Shown: positions 1 through 8,681 of the stretch, one piece after another
Layout of the letters: every line of letters begins with the position of its first letter
Position numbering within the stretch: position 1 is the stretch's first letter
Source: Robertkochia solimangrovi
GTDB taxonomy: Bacteria > Bacteroidota > Bacteroidia > Flavobacteriales > Flavobacteriaceae
Length of the DNA stretch: 64,000 nt
Direction: 5' to 3'
NCBI RefSeq assembly: GCF_007279655.1
Contig: NZ_QKWN01000014.1
Coordinates: forward strand, 1 to 64,000
The notes under the pieces: model-generated
What the model saw: only the letters and a program-made list of their open reading frames with translations
Told to the model about the DNA's origin: nothing
Database searches by the model: none
Position numbers and translations under genes: made by a program

Positions 1-70
1 TCCGAACAGAGCAGTTAAGCCCGTCAGCGCCGATGGTACTACGAAAGTGGGAGAGTAGGTCACTGCCTTC
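1..70 (+). rRNA. rrf: 5S ribosomal RNA, 3' part
   Basis: The first 70 bases match the 3' two thirds of a bacterial 5S rRNA, including the conserved CCGAACAGAGCAGTTAAGCC block and the closing GAGAGTAGGTCACTGCCTTC stem strand. The 5' part lies outside the window, so this is the end of an rRNA operon read rightwards. The exact 3' end is an estimate from the point where the conserved stem ends. A strong terminator follows within five bases. Confidence 0.93.
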
Positions 71-74
71 TTTG

Positions 75-107
75 AAAACCCTCATCAGTTATTGATGAGG
101 GTTTTTT
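75..107 (+). terminator. rRNA operon terminator
   Basis: A perfect 13-bp stem, AAAACCCTCATCA against TGATGAGGGTTTT, with a 5-base loop and a T run, sits directly after the 5S gene. This is a textbook intrinsic terminator ending the rRNA operon. Confidence 0.92.
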
Positions 108-112
108 GTTTG

Positions 113-340
113 TATAGCGCTAGCACGCGAAATGTTACACGTTACAAGGTGACACATTACAACGTAACAAGTAACATCGTAACAAGTAACATCGTAACAC
201 AAGACAGAAGACGGATCACTGCTTCACTGCATTACTGCTTCAGTACTTAACTATGTAAAACCGTTACAAGTCACAACGTCACAAGTAACAGTTATCTGCT
301 TCACTATTTACTGTATTCAACTAAGATGTAATGAGCTTAT
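113..340. repeat. GTAAC-rich mosaic intergenic repeat patch
   Basis: There is no gene here. The stretch is built from short recurring words: GTAACA/GTTACA in both orientations (for example CGTAACAAGTAACATCGTAAC, repeated with small changes) followed by CACTGCTTCACTGCATTACTG-type words. The same vocabulary returns at 16511-17195 and 22640-22795, so this looks like one member of a dispersed non-coding repeat family. No inverted terminal repeats or coding frame were seen. Confidence 0.6.
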
Positions 341-353
341 TGTTCTGTGTCAT

Positions 354-392
354 TAAAAATAAAATGCCATACAGTGTAATTGTATGGCATTT
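354..392 (-). terminator. terminator of the Ig-like lipoprotein gene
   Basis: A 12-bp perfect stem (AAATGCCATACA / TGTATGGCATTT, 7-base loop) lies just past the stop codon of the leftward gene. Read on the minus strand it is followed by a T-rich tail (TTTTATTTTT), as expected for an intrinsic terminator of that gene. Confidence 0.85.
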
Positions 393-423
393 AGTATTGT
401 TGGTACTGCTGGGTTATTTGTAC

Positions 424-2586
424 TTAGAAATTGAAGAAATTATAGAAGTTATAATAATTATCAGGAGTACTTAACTTAGCTTCTAATGTACCCGAAATCT
501 CCTTGTCTTCTTTTTGATTTGAAACTACTTGTTCTATGTAATCATTGTAAGTGGGCAGGATTTCATAGGAAGAGACCGTCATAACCTCTACGTCTGTAGC
601 ACCAGCTATATAGTCCTGGTATAATGGAAGATGGCTTAATTCTTCAGGCAGGTTAGGGAAATGTAATTCACTGAGTTCCTGAGTTGGAAAGATTATGGTC
701 ATGTCATAATCTCCACTGTTAAATCTGCGTATCAATGCACGACCGGTGTGGTGCTCTGTTCCGGTAAGGTTCAATGATATATCTGTGCCGTTTTCCGAGT
801 ATGATACCGTCCAATCCTTCATTGTATAGTTACTCAAAGGAGGCCCTTCCCGTTGTGTGTAATAATCTCCTAAAAGTATAAAATGGTTGTATTGCTCAAA
901 GTTTGTGTTCAATTGATACTGATATTTCTCACCAAAGACTCTCTCAAGTCCTGAGAAGTAGATTTGGTGGTATCTACCGTCTTCGTAATTTGCTGCACTG
1001 GTGTATCCATGGATCTCAAGTATTCTATTGTTGAGAAGAGGGTCATTGGAGATCGTGAAATCTTTTGTCTCTACTCCATCGGTGATAAATTCCGATTTGT
1101 TTATTGTGTAATTTTGGTCAACCGTTGACGGTAGTATTTTATAGGCGTATGGTGCGATGTCCAGATTGGTTGAATAAGCATAATACTCTTCATAACCCGG
1201 GCTTAAGGTAGATTCATGTATCAGACCGTAAGGAGGATTTGAATTAGAATCATGGTACAGGTAGTATCCATTTCCATTTCCACTGAAATATTCTATGTCT
1301 GGCGCTGTGGTTGAAAATCCTTCCACGCCGAAGGTAGTCGATTTGTTGATCGTGACATTGGGTGCAAGTCTAAAATTCATTTCACTGAAGTTATTGCGAT
1401 CCAGGTACTGAATGTTGCTCGCCATGGTGTACCCGTTATTGGATTCAGATAGAAATGTCACCATGTATTTATGGTCTTTTTCAAATTCATCAGGCGCATG
1501 GATCTTAACGGTTTTATCACCTAATTCCAAGGTGCGGTTCATAATAGAGGAACCATCCATTTCAGAAAGTATGACCCAAAAGGATGTCCAGGATGATCTT
1601 AAAAATCCTTCCGGAATGTTCATGGTAAAGAGTAGTCTTTTTATTTCTGTAGAAACGGTTAATGTGTCTTTATTCCCCAGATTATCTGATCCAATTACAG
1701 TAACGATCGTTTCACCCGTCTTGAAATCCTCAGGATCGATTTCAATTTCAATTCCGGAGGTGTATTTGCTCTTTATTAAAATACTATCATTTATCATGAG
1801 TGTGATGGAATCCAATGATGAATAGGTGTCCTCCATAGTAGGAGTTAGGTTTCGTAAGCCATCGAGGAGCTCTCCATTTGAAATTCCGTTCAGAGTTATT
1901 TTGGGGGCAGTATTGTCAACTATAAAATTTGCTTTATATTCTGTTGAATTTCCTGCACCGTCGAATGCCTTTATCATAAATGAATTTTGTCCGTCCTGAA
2001 GTTCCAGGGTATTCAGGTTGTATGTATAAACACCATCGATAAGTGTTGTCTCGGCAAGTATATCATTGATCGTAAGTTCAAGGATACTGATACCGTCATT
2101 GTCAGTCGCTTTAAAGGAGAGAAGATTCCCATTTCCCGCGATGATCGTATCGTTTGTAATACTTACTTCCGAAATTACAGGAAGTTCATTGTCAACAATG
2201 ATTTGCGTTTCCTGTGAAGAGGTATTTCCCGAATTATCGGTTGCTGTTACCGTAAGCGTGTAGAGTGTTTTGCGTTCCACTTTTTTGGCAGTCTTATAAG
2301 CGTAAGAGGATAGATCAACAGAAATGCTATAGGGTGCAGTGTTGTCTTCTCCTACCAGATCTCCATTAATAAAGGCTTCGATTTTACTGATACCTTTTTC
2401 ATCTTTAGCATCGATCGAGATATCGATCTTTGAACTTACAATTGCAATTTCGTCCGGCTCTTCACTTATTCCATCAATAGTGAAACTTATTTCCGGTGGA
2501 GTGACATCAGGGGCTTCTGCTGTATCTTTTGAGCATGCAATAAGCAGACAGCTTAAAATCACGACTTTTAAGTAGTTTTTAGGCAT
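424..2586 (-). CDS. Ig-like repeat surface lipoprotein
   Basis: A 720-residue protein of unknown function. The start is placed at the ATG at 2586 because it directly precedes a lipoprotein signal peptide, MPKNYLKVVILSCLLIAC, with the lipobox LIAC. Three Ig-like or bacterial-cadherin-like domains follow in the first 310 residues, each ending in a D-x-x-G-N signature (ATDNSGN, AFDGAGN, GSDNLGN). The remaining 400 residues are a beta-rich, aromatic-rich region I do not recognise. The residues after the lipidated Cys are SKD and later acidic, which fits export to the cell surface in flavobacteria but does not prove it. The gene stands alone, with its own terminator. An adhesive or binding role is inference from domain type only. 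Confidence 0.85.
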   Translation of the reverse strand: MPKNYLKVVILSCLLIACSKDTAEAPDVTPPEISFTIDGISEEPDEIAIVSSKIDISIDAKDEKGISKIEAFINGDLVGEDNTAPYSISVDLSSYAYKTAKKVERKTLYTLTVTATDNSGNTSSQETQIIVDNELPVISEVSITNDTIIAGNGNLLSFKATDNDGISILELTINDILAETTLIDGVYTYNLNTLELQDGQNSFMIKAFDGAGNSTEYKANFIVDNTAPKITLNGISNGELLDGLRNLTPTMEDTYSSLDSITLMINDSILIKSKYTSGIEIEIDPEDFKTGETIVTVIGSDNLGNKDTLTVSTEIKRLLFTMNIPEGFLRSSWTSFWVILSEMDGSSIMNRTLELGDKTVKIHAPDEFEKDHKYMVTFLSESNNGYTMASNIQYLDRNNFSEMNFRLAPNVTINKSTTFGVEGFSTTAPDIEYFSGNGNGYYLYHDSNSNPPYGLIHESTLSPGYEEYYAYSTNLDIAPYAYKILPSTVDQNYTINKSEFITDGVETKDFTISNDPLLNNRILEIHGYTSAANYEDGRYHQIYFSGLERVFGEKYQYQLNTNFEQYNHFILLGDYYTQREGPPLSNYTMKDWTVSYSENGTDISLNLTGTEHHTGRALIRRFNSGDYDMTIIFPTQELSELHFPNLPEELSHLPLYQDYIAGATDVEVMTVSSYEILPTYNDYIEQVVSNQKEDKEISGTLEAKLSTPDNYYNFYNFFNF

Positions 2587-2754
2587 TTTTATAGTAGAAT
2601 AGGTTAATAAAAGTGAAATAAACAAAATAAAATAGAGGGAAAAAATATATTTAACAATAAATATGCTACATTTTGTAGCTGAATATCCTTAAAATCAGAA
2701 ATATATTGGTTGGAGCGCTTATTGTGGATAAAACTATCAGTTAATATTATGACA

Positions 2755-2783
2755 ATAAAAAAGCCCGGCATTTTGCCGGGCTT
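2755..2783 (-). terminator. pnp terminator
   Basis: The perfect stem AAGCCCGGCA / TGCCGGGCTT with a 3-base loop, followed on the minus strand by a T run, lies 24 bases after the pnp stop codon. Confidence 0.9.
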
Positions 2784-2807
2784 ATTATTTAGTAAGACGA
2801 TTACAGT

Positions 2808-5057
2808 TTAGTCTCTGTTCTGTCTTGGCTTTCTGTCTCCGCGATCTCTGTCGCCACCTCGGTTGTCTCTACCTCGGTTATCTCTGCCACGATTGTTATT
2901 GTCACGACCTCCTGAGTTTCTAGGTGGACGCTCCTTATAACCTTCCGGCTTTGGCAGTAACGCTTTACGCGATACCTTATCTTTACGGGTCTTAGGATCG
3001 ATTCCGAAGTATTTAACTTCGAATTCATCACCGATATTTACAACATCGGTTACATTATCTGTACGATCCCATGCAAGTTCTGAGATATGAAGAAGTACTT
3101 CATTACCCGGAGCATTCATATATTCTACTACGGCACCAAATTCAAGAACCTTGATCACTTTTACCTTATAAGTCTCTCCAACTTCTGGTTTGAATGTGAT
3201 TGCTGCGATCTTAGCCAGAACCTTGTCGATTCCGCTTTGATCGGTTCCTAGAATTTCAACGATACCTTTGTTGTCAACCTCTTCGATAACAATCTCTGTG
3301 TTGGTTTCTTTCTGAAGCTCCTGAATAACTTTTCCACCAGGTCCGATAAGGGCTCCGATGAAGTCAGAAGGAATACTTGTTTTGATGATCTTAGGAGCGT
3401 GTGCTTTAACGTTCTCCTTAGCAGTAGAGATTGTATCCGTAATTTTTCCTAAAATGTGCATACGACCATCTCTTGCCTGGTCAAGTGCTTTCTCCAGAAT
3501 TTCATATGAAAGTCCTTTGATCTTGATATCCATTTGACAAGCGGTAATACCAGCTTCAGTACCGGTAACCTTAAAGTCCATATCACCTAAGTGATCTTCG
3601 TCTCCAAGAATATCCGAAAGTACCGCATACTTTTCACCATCGGTGATAAGTCCCATAGCGATACCGGAAACCGGACGTGTAAGTTGTACCCCTGCATCCA
3701 TCAATGCCATAGTACCGGCACAAACAGTAGCCATCGAAGATGAACCATTCGATTCAAGAACTTCAGATACTACACGCACCGTATATGGGCAGTCTGCAGG
3801 AATCATTCCTTTCAATGCACGTTGTGCGAGGTTACCATGTCCTACTTCTCTACGGGAGGTTCCTCTTAATGGACGAGCCTCACCAGTTGAGAATGGAGGG
3901 AAGTTATAATGCAGGTAGAATTTCTCTTCTCCTTGTTCCGTTGGAAGGTCGATAACATTCGCCTGTTTTGATGTTCCCAGGGTAACTGTTGCCAATGCCT
4001 GAGTTTCTCCACGTGTGAAGATCGAAGATCCGTGCGTAGATGGTAAATAATCTACTTCACACCAGATCGGACGTATCTCAGAAGTAGTTCTTCCGTCAAG
4101 ACGGATGTTAGAATCCAGGATAAGATTTCTAACCGCTTCTTTCTGAGATTTACTGAAATATTTTCCGACAAGATCACCGTTTTCTTCCAGTTCCTCTTCT
4201 GAGAAAAGAGCCTGGCATTCTTCCATAACTGCTGCGAATTTTTCACCGCGTTCTTGTTTGGAGGTGTCTTCTTTAGCGATCGCATAACATTTATCGTATG
4301 CATATGCCTGAATCTTCTCCTGCATTTCTGCATTTTCCTTTTCAGGCTCGTATTCACGGGTTTCTTTTTTGCCTACCTGAGCAACGAGTCTTTTCTGAGC
4401 TTCGATCTGAACTTTGATCGCTTCGTGAGCGAAACGAATAGCGTCTGCCATTTCCTTTTCAGATACTTCTTTCATTTCTCCTTCCACCATGGCAACAGAA
4501 TCTTCAGATGCTCCAACCATGATATCCATGTCTGCTTCATCGAGTTGAGTTCTGCTTGGGTTGATGACGAATTCACCGTTGATACGTGCTACTCTAGCTT
4601 CTGAAATCGGATATTCAAAGGGAATATCGGATAGCTGAATACAAGCTGAAGCTGCCAGCCCTGCAAGCGCATCCGGCATTACTTCGTCATCATGAGACAT
4701 CAACTGAATCATCACCTGAGTTTCTGCATGATAATCTTTAGGGAAAAGAGGACGAAGAACGCGGTCAACCAAACGCATGGTCAATACTTCCTGGTCACTT
4801 GGTCTTGCTTCTCTTTTAAAGAATCCTCCCGGAAAACGTCCGGCAGCAGCGAATTTTTCTCTGTAATCCACAGTTAGGGGAAGGAAGTCGATATCCGGAT
4901 TGGATGTCCTTGCCGAAACTACGGTTGCCAGTAACATGGCGTCACCCATTTGTACGACAACAGAACCATCAGCCTGCTTGGCCAATTTACCTGTTTCAAT
5001 GGAAATGGTTCTACCATCTCCTAAATCAATAATTTCTTTTTTTACTTCTGGAATCAT
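2808..5057 (-). CDS. pnp: polyribonucleotide nucleotidyltransferase (PNPase)
   Basis: PNPase degrades RNA 3' to 5' by phosphorolysis and is part of the RNA-decay machinery. The 749-residue protein shows the family layout: two RNase PH domains joined by an alpha-helical linker, a KH domain near residues 555-615 with the GxxG-type motif LIGPGGKV, and an S1 domain near 625-695 ([18 protein letters not shown]). The tail from about residue 705 is basic and rich in RDNRG repeats, a probable extra RNA-binding extension. An in-frame TTG lies four codons upstream, but the ATG at 5057 is preferred. It follows rpsO in the classic rpsO-pnp order, separated by a terminator-like hairpin and a CAA-rich leader. 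Confidence 0.97.
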   Translation of the reverse strand: MIPEVKKEIIDLGDGRTISIETGKLAKQADGSVVVQMGDAMLLATVVSARTSNPDIDFLPLTVDYREKFAAAGRFPGGFFKREARPSDQEVLTMRLVDRVLRPLFPKDYHAETQVMIQLMSHDDEVMPDALAGLAASACIQLSDIPFEYPISEARVARINGEFVINPSRTQLDEADMDIMVGASEDSVAMVEGEMKEVSEKEMADAIRFAHEAIKVQIEAQKRLVAQVGKKETREYEPEKENAEMQEKIQAYAYDKCYAIAKEDTSKQERGEKFAAVMEECQALFSEEELEENGDLVGKYFSKSQKEAVRNLILDSNIRLDGRTTSEIRPIWCEVDYLPSTHGSSIFTRGETQALATVTLGTSKQANVIDLPTEQGEEKFYLHYNFPPFSTGEARPLRGTSRREVGHGNLAQRALKGMIPADCPYTVRVVSEVLESNGSSSMATVCAGTMALMDAGVQLTRPVSGIAMGLITDGEKYAVLSDILGDEDHLGDMDFKVTGTEAGITACQMDIKIKGLSYEILEKALDQARDGRMHILGKITDTISTAKENVKAHAPKIIKTSIPSDFIGALIGPGGKVIQELQKETNTEIVIEEVDNKGIVEILGTDQSGIDKVLAKIAAITFKPEVGETYKVKVIKVLEFGAVVEYMNAPGNEVLLHISELAWDRTDNVTDVVNIGDEFEVKYFGIDPKTRKDKVSRKALLPKPEGYKERPPRNSGGRDNNNRGRDNRGRDNRGGDRDRGDRKPRQNRD

Positions 5058-5160
5058 AAAGTTTTTCAATTAACCCACCGGTGTGGGCATGTTAAACAAT
5101 GGGTCGCTGCAACATAGGGCAGCTGTTGTTGTGTTGTTGTAGTTGTTGTTGTGTTACCCA
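5058..5160 (-). promoter_or_regulatory. pnp 5' leader: CAA-rich tract and start-proximal hairpin
   Basis: Read on the minus strand, 5123-5155 is an almost purine/C-only CAA repeat (ACAACAACAACTACAACAAC). It is followed by a short hairpin, CCCAC/GTGGG with a 4-base loop at 5074-5087, about 17 bases before the ATG. In E. coli, pnp is autoregulated through its leader; whether this unrelated leader does the same is inference. Confidence 0.35.
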
Positions 5161-5250
5161 ATGAAAAACTGTTGATGAGAGCTTTTTAAACTAATTAGTC
5201 GAAAGCTATGAAAAAAGGCGGGATCTTACGTGATATCCTCGATAGGAATA

Positions 5251-5276
5251 TAAGAAAAGGGGGCGAAATGCCCCCT
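5251..5276 (-). terminator. rpsO terminator or rpsO-pnp attenuator
   Basis: A GGGGGC/GCCCCC stem with a 5-base loop follows the rpsO stop by only 8 bases. On the minus strand it runs into TTTTCTTA, so it probably ends or attenuates rpsO transcripts before pnp. Confidence 0.75.
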
Positions 5277-5283
5277 GTGTTCT

Positions 5284-5553
5284 TTATTTTCTTAATCCTA
5301 GTTCTTTAAGGATCGCACGATATCTTTCAATATCCTTTTTCTTAAGATAATCAAGAAGACTTCTTCTTTTACCTACCAGTTTCACCAATGAACGCTCTGT
5401 GTTGAAATCTTTACGATTTCTTTTCAGGTGCTCAGTTAAATGGTTAATTCTGTGAGTGAACAGAGCGATCTGTCCTTCTGCAGAACCGGTGTTGCCTTCG
5501 CTACCACCATGTTTCTTGAAAATCTCGGCTTTTACTTCTTTAGTCAAATACAT
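5284..5553 (-). CDS. rpsO: 30S ribosomal protein S15
   Basis: An 89-residue protein of normal S15 length. It binds the 16S rRNA central domain early in 30S assembly. Recognisable family features are the helical start MYLTKEVKAEIFKKHGG, the HINHLTEHLK segment that contacts rRNA, and LVGKRRSLLDYLKK near the end. It is the first gene of the rpsO-pnp pair, with a TATCTTTG promoter element about 55 bases upstream of its ATG. Confidence 0.97.
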   Translation of the reverse strand: MYLTKEVKAEIFKKHGGSEGNTGSAEGQIALFTHRINHLTEHLKRNRKDFNTERSLVKLVGKRRSLLDYLKKKDIERYRAILKELGLRK

Positions 5554-5607
5554 GCCAATATTGTTTAAATGATTTTTATGTACTGGATAGACTTTCTATC
5601 ACGGCCG

Positions 5608-5615
5608 CAAAGATA
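5608..5615 (-). promoter_or_regulatory. -7 promoter element of rpsO
   Basis: The minus strand reads TATCTTTG, an exact match to the Bacteroidota TAnnTTTG element, 55 bases before the rpsO ATG. No clear -33 TTG was seen at the usual spacing. Confidence 0.6.
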
Positions 5616-5693
5616 ACAATATTTTGTGTCGATTTACGTTTTTTCTAAATATTAATCTATCTTAGTATAAATTTAACCTCAAAGTAAAATGTT

Positions 5694-6539
5694 ATGATAA
5701 GTAGCCCCACTAAGTTCATGACAGGATTACTGTTGTCTTCAGTTATTTTCCTGTCGTGTGAAAAAGATAATCCGGCACCCGAGGAGGAATCGGCGGATTT
5801 CAAAAGTGAAGCCGTGACCGGTCGTATGCAGGCTGATGAAATCTCTCTTCAAATAGATGATCTGATCGAGATCATAGTCGTTCAGGAAGTTTTGGCTTCT
5901 AAACCCAATGAAGTATCCGGTAAGGGATATGTACCCGAATGTGTTAGTTTTACCACAGAATTTACCAGTGATGGTGTAGCTCGTATCGTTGATTTCGGGG
6001 AAGGGTGTACCATTTATTCCGGTGATGTTATTTCTGGTAAACTTTTGATGGAATATGTGGTTGATGAATCTTATTCTGAAATTACCGGTTTGGTTGTTTT
6101 TGAAGATTTTGCCGTCAATGGGGTGACGGTTATCGGCTCGAAGAATCTGGTATATGTTACCGAAAATGCAGATGGGAAACCGCAGGCAGATGTGGAGACC
6201 AATATCAAGATGACCTGGCCGGAAGAAAATTATTACGAATCTACCGGTACGGTGACCCGTGTTTGGGAAGAAGGATATGAGAGTTATAACTGGGAAGATA
6301 ATGTCTTCTCTGTTACCGGTACGCGCAACTTTAAAAATGAAGAGGCGATCACTTATACTTTTAGTACTGAAACCCCGCTTATCAGGGACCTGTCATGTCG
6401 TTATATCATTTCCGGAATTTTGGTAATTTCGAATGAGGATTATTCGGCAGCACTCGATTTTGGAGATGGATATTGCGATAGCAAGGCAACGATCATCCTG
6501 CCTTCAGGTTTAACGAAAAATGTGGAATTAAGCCGCTAG
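5694..6539 (+). CDS. lipoprotein of unknown function
   Basis: A 281-residue protein. The first 22 residues are a lipoprotein signal peptide (MISSPTKFMTGLLLSSVIFLSC), and the residues after the Cys are acidic (EKDNPAPEEES), a pattern compatible with the flavobacterial surface-export signal. The rest is beta-rich with regularly spaced acidic and aromatic residues and about four Cys that could pair (ECVSF, GCTIY, DLSCRY, YCDSK). I recognise no family with certainty. It is a single-gene unit, divergent from rpsO and ended by a terminator shared with accD. Confidence 0.8.
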   Translation: MISSPTKFMTGLLLSSVIFLSCEKDNPAPEEESADFKSEAVTGRMQADEISLQIDDLIEIIVVQEVLASKPNEVSGKGYVPECVSFTTEFTSDGVARIVDFGEGCTIYSGDVISGKLLMEYVVDESYSEITGLVVFEDFAVNGVTVIGSKNLVYVTENADGKPQADVETNIKMTWPEENYYESTGTVTRVWEEGYESYNWEDNVFSVTGTRNFKNEEAITYTFSTETPLIRDLSCRYIISGILVISNEDYSAALDFGDGYCDSKATIILPSGLTKNVELSR

Positions 6540-6562
6540 TTTAAAGACGTAATCAATGGTAT

Positions 6563-6600
6563 AAAAAAAACGATTCCGGCTGAACCGGAATCGTTTTTTT
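6563..6600. terminator. bidirectional terminator between lipoprotein gene and accD
   Basis: A long symmetrical hairpin, AAAACGATTCCGG / CCGGAATCGTTTT, is flanked by A and T runs. It can terminate the rightward lipoprotein gene and the leftward accD transcript. Confidence 0.9.
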
Positions 6601-6632
6601 ATGCAGTTTCTTTATCGTTAGTGAATTAGAAC

Positions 6633-7490
6633 CTAAGCTCGAACTGTCTGATTCTGGATCAGGTCTATATAAAGATTCACTTTATTCTTTAATTCTTTTC
6701 TGTGGGAAATAAAATCCAGAAATCCGTGTTCAAGAAGAAATTCTGAAGTCTGGAAATTATCCGGCAGATCTTTACCGGTTGCTTCTTTTACAACACGCGG
6801 ACCTGCGAAACCGATAAGAGCTCCGGGTTCGGCGATATTGATATCACCCAGCATCGCATAGGATGCAGTAGTTCCTCCGGTAGTTGGGTCGGTACATAAT
6901 GAGATGTAGGGTATACCGATCTCTGAAAGCTGAGCCAGCTTGGCAGAAGTTTTTGCCAGCTGCATAAGCGATAGTGCAGCTTCCATCATACGAGCTCCTC
7001 CTGATTTGGAGATCATTAGGAATGGAACCTTATTTTCAATGGAATAATTAATGGCTCTGGCAATTTTCTCACCTACCACACTTCCCATGGAACCTCCGAT
7101 AAAAGCGAAGTCCATACATGCGATAACGAGGTCCTTGCCTTTGGATTTACCTACTGCAGTACGTACAGCATCCTTTAATTTGGTTTTCTCCTGAGCTTGT
7201 TTGAGTCGGTCGACATATTTTTTTGTATCAACAAAATGCAATGGATCCTTTGACTCCAGGTCAGGATCCAGTTCTTTGAACTTATTGTTGTCAAATAAAA
7301 TTGAAAAATATTCTTTACTACCGATTCTTACGTGGTAATCATCTTCCGGACTTACGTAGTGATTTTTGGCAAGTTCGTCTGCCTCTACAATCTTTCCTGT
7401 AGGAGATTTATACCATAATCCCTTGGGGGTGTCCTTTTTTTCTTCTGTAGCGGTTTGAATCCCTTTTTCTTTTCTTTTAAACCAAGCCAT
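6633..7490 (-). CDS. accD: acetyl-CoA carboxylase carboxyltransferase subunit beta
   Basis: The 285-residue beta subunit of carboxyltransferase moves carboxyl from carboxybiotin to acetyl-CoA, making malonyl-CoA for fatty-acid synthesis. The crotonase-like core is clear: [35 protein letters not shown] and the [12 protein letters not shown] segment. The N-terminal zinc-ribbon region ([10 protein letters not shown] through VRIGSKEYF, residues 25-62) has the right length and position, but none of the four metal-binding cysteines of the E. coli protein. The only cysteines are in the core (IACMD, SLCTD). The loss is probably a lineage trait. The gene lies 54 bases after fba on the same strand and may be co-transcribed with it. 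Confidence 0.95.
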   Translation of the reverse strand: MAWFKRKEKGIQTATEEKKDTPKGLWYKSPTGKIVEADELAKNHYVSPEDDYHVRIGSKEYFSILFDNNKFKELDPDLESKDPLHFVDTKKYVDRLKQAQEKTKLKDAVRTAVGKSKGKDLVIACMDFAFIGGSMGSVVGEKIARAINYSIENKVPFLMISKSGGARMMEAALSLMQLAKTSAKLAQLSEIGIPYISLCTDPTTGGTTASYAMLGDINIAEPGALIGFAGPRVVKEATGKDLPDNFQTSEFLLEHGFLDFISHRKELKNKVNLYIDLIQNQTVRA

Positions 7491-7544
7491 TTATGTAGGA
7501 TTTATTAAATGACGCCGGAACCAAAGGTTCCGGCGGATTATTTA

Positions 7545-8612
7545 TTAGAGGGTGTTTACATTGTTAAGGTCTTCGAAAGCCTTTTTAAGTCTGGTAATGA
7601 AAGTTTTTTCACCTTCTCTTAACCATACTCTTGGATCATAATATTTCTTGTTCGGAGAATCCTCACCTTCCGGGTTACCGATCTGTCCTTGAAGATAATC
7701 TTTCTTGTCTGCCATATAATCACGAATTCCTTCAAGATAAGCATACTGAAGATCGGTATCGATATTCATTTTAATAACACCGTATCCGATCGCTTCTCTG
7801 ATTTCTTCTACGGTAGAACCTGATCCTCCGTGGAATACAAAATTGATCGTGTTGTGTGGTACATTGTATTTTTCTGAAATATACTCTTGAGAATTTTTAA
7901 GGATCTTCGGAGTTAATTTTACGTTTCCAGGCTTATATACACCATGTACGTTACCGAAAGCAGCAGCGATAGTAAATCGAGGACTAACTTTTAAAAGTTC
8001 TTCGTATGCATAAGCAACTTCCTCAGGTTGTGTATAAAGTTTGGAATCATCTACATCTGAGTTGTCAACACCGTCTTCTTCACCTCCTGTGATACCGAGT
8101 TCGATTTCAAGGGTCATACCCATTTTATCCATTCTGGCAAGGTATTGCTTACAGATCTCGATATTTTCTTCGATCGGCTCTTCAGAAAGGTCGATCATGT
8201 GTGAACTGAATAATGGTTTTCCGGTTTTTTCGAAGTGCTCTTCACTCGCGTCAAGAAGACCGTCGATCCATGGTAAAAGTTTTTTAGCGCAGTGGTCGGT
8301 GTGAAGAATCACAGTAGCTCCGTATTGTTCTGCAAGCGTGTGAACGTGCTTAGCGCCAGCCACGCTACCTGCAACAGCAGCTCTTTGATTTTCATTGGAA
8401 AGTCCTTTACCAGCGATGAACTGGGCGCCACCGTTCGAAAACTGGATGATTACAGGAGCGTTTAATGCAGCTGCAGTTTCAAGTACTCCGTTAATGCTGT
8501 TTGTACCGATGGTATTAACTGCCGGAAGTGCATATCCATTGGCTTTTGCGTGTTCAAATATAGCTTGAACTTCGTCACCAGTGGCGACACCTGCTTTGAT
8601 GTTGTGACTCAT
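7545..8612 (-). CDS. fbaA: class II fructose-bisphosphate aldolase
   Basis: A zinc-dependent aldolase that splits fructose 1,6-bisphosphate into DHAP and glyceraldehyde 3-phosphate, and works in reverse in gluconeogenesis. The 355-residue length fits the long class IIA type of E. coli FbaA. Visible signatures are the metal-site ILHTDHCAKK, the ELGITGGEEDGVDN loop, the phosphate-binding FVFHGGSGSTVEEI and VIKMNIDTDLQYAY. A TATTTTTG promoter element lies about 50 bases before the ATG. accD follows downstream. Confidence 0.97.
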   Translation of the reverse strand: MSHNIKAGVATGDEVQAIFEHAKANGYALPAVNTIGTNSINGVLETAAALNAPVIIQFSNGGAQFIAGKGLSNENQRAAVAGSVAGAKHVHTLAEQYGATVILHTDHCAKKLLPWIDGLLDASEEHFEKTGKPLFSSHMIDLSEEPIEENIEICKQYLARMDKMGMTLEIELGITGGEEDGVDNSDVDDSKLYTQPEEVAYAYEELLKVSPRFTIAAAFGNVHGVYKPGNVKLTPKILKNSQEYISEKYNVPHNTINFVFHGGSGSTVEEIREAIGYGVIKMNIDTDLQYAYLEGIRDYMADKKDYLQGQIGNPEGEDSPNKKYYDPRVWLREGEKTFITRLKKAFEDLNNVNTL

Positions 8613-8658
8613 ATAATTTTTATTTCTAAGTTATTCTCTGTATGAACATTGTTAGCTG

Positions 8659-8666
8659 CAAAAATA
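8659..8666 (-). promoter_or_regulatory. -7 promoter element of fbaA
   Basis: The minus strand reads TATTTTTG, an exact TAnnTTTG match, 47 bases before the fbaA ATG. It lies in the short gap after the stop codon of the upstream gene. Confidence 0.55.
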
Positions 8667-8681
8667 ATAAATTTAGACGGC

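Noticed and set aside
1412-1825. A 137-codon plus-strand frame inside the Ig-like lipoprotein gene
   Set aside because: It is antisense to a clear lipoprotein gene and has no recognisable features.
2665-2679. GCTACA/TGTAGC hairpin upstream of the Ig-like lipoprotein gene
   Set aside because: Only a 6-bp stem with a 3-base loop and no T tail; could be chance.
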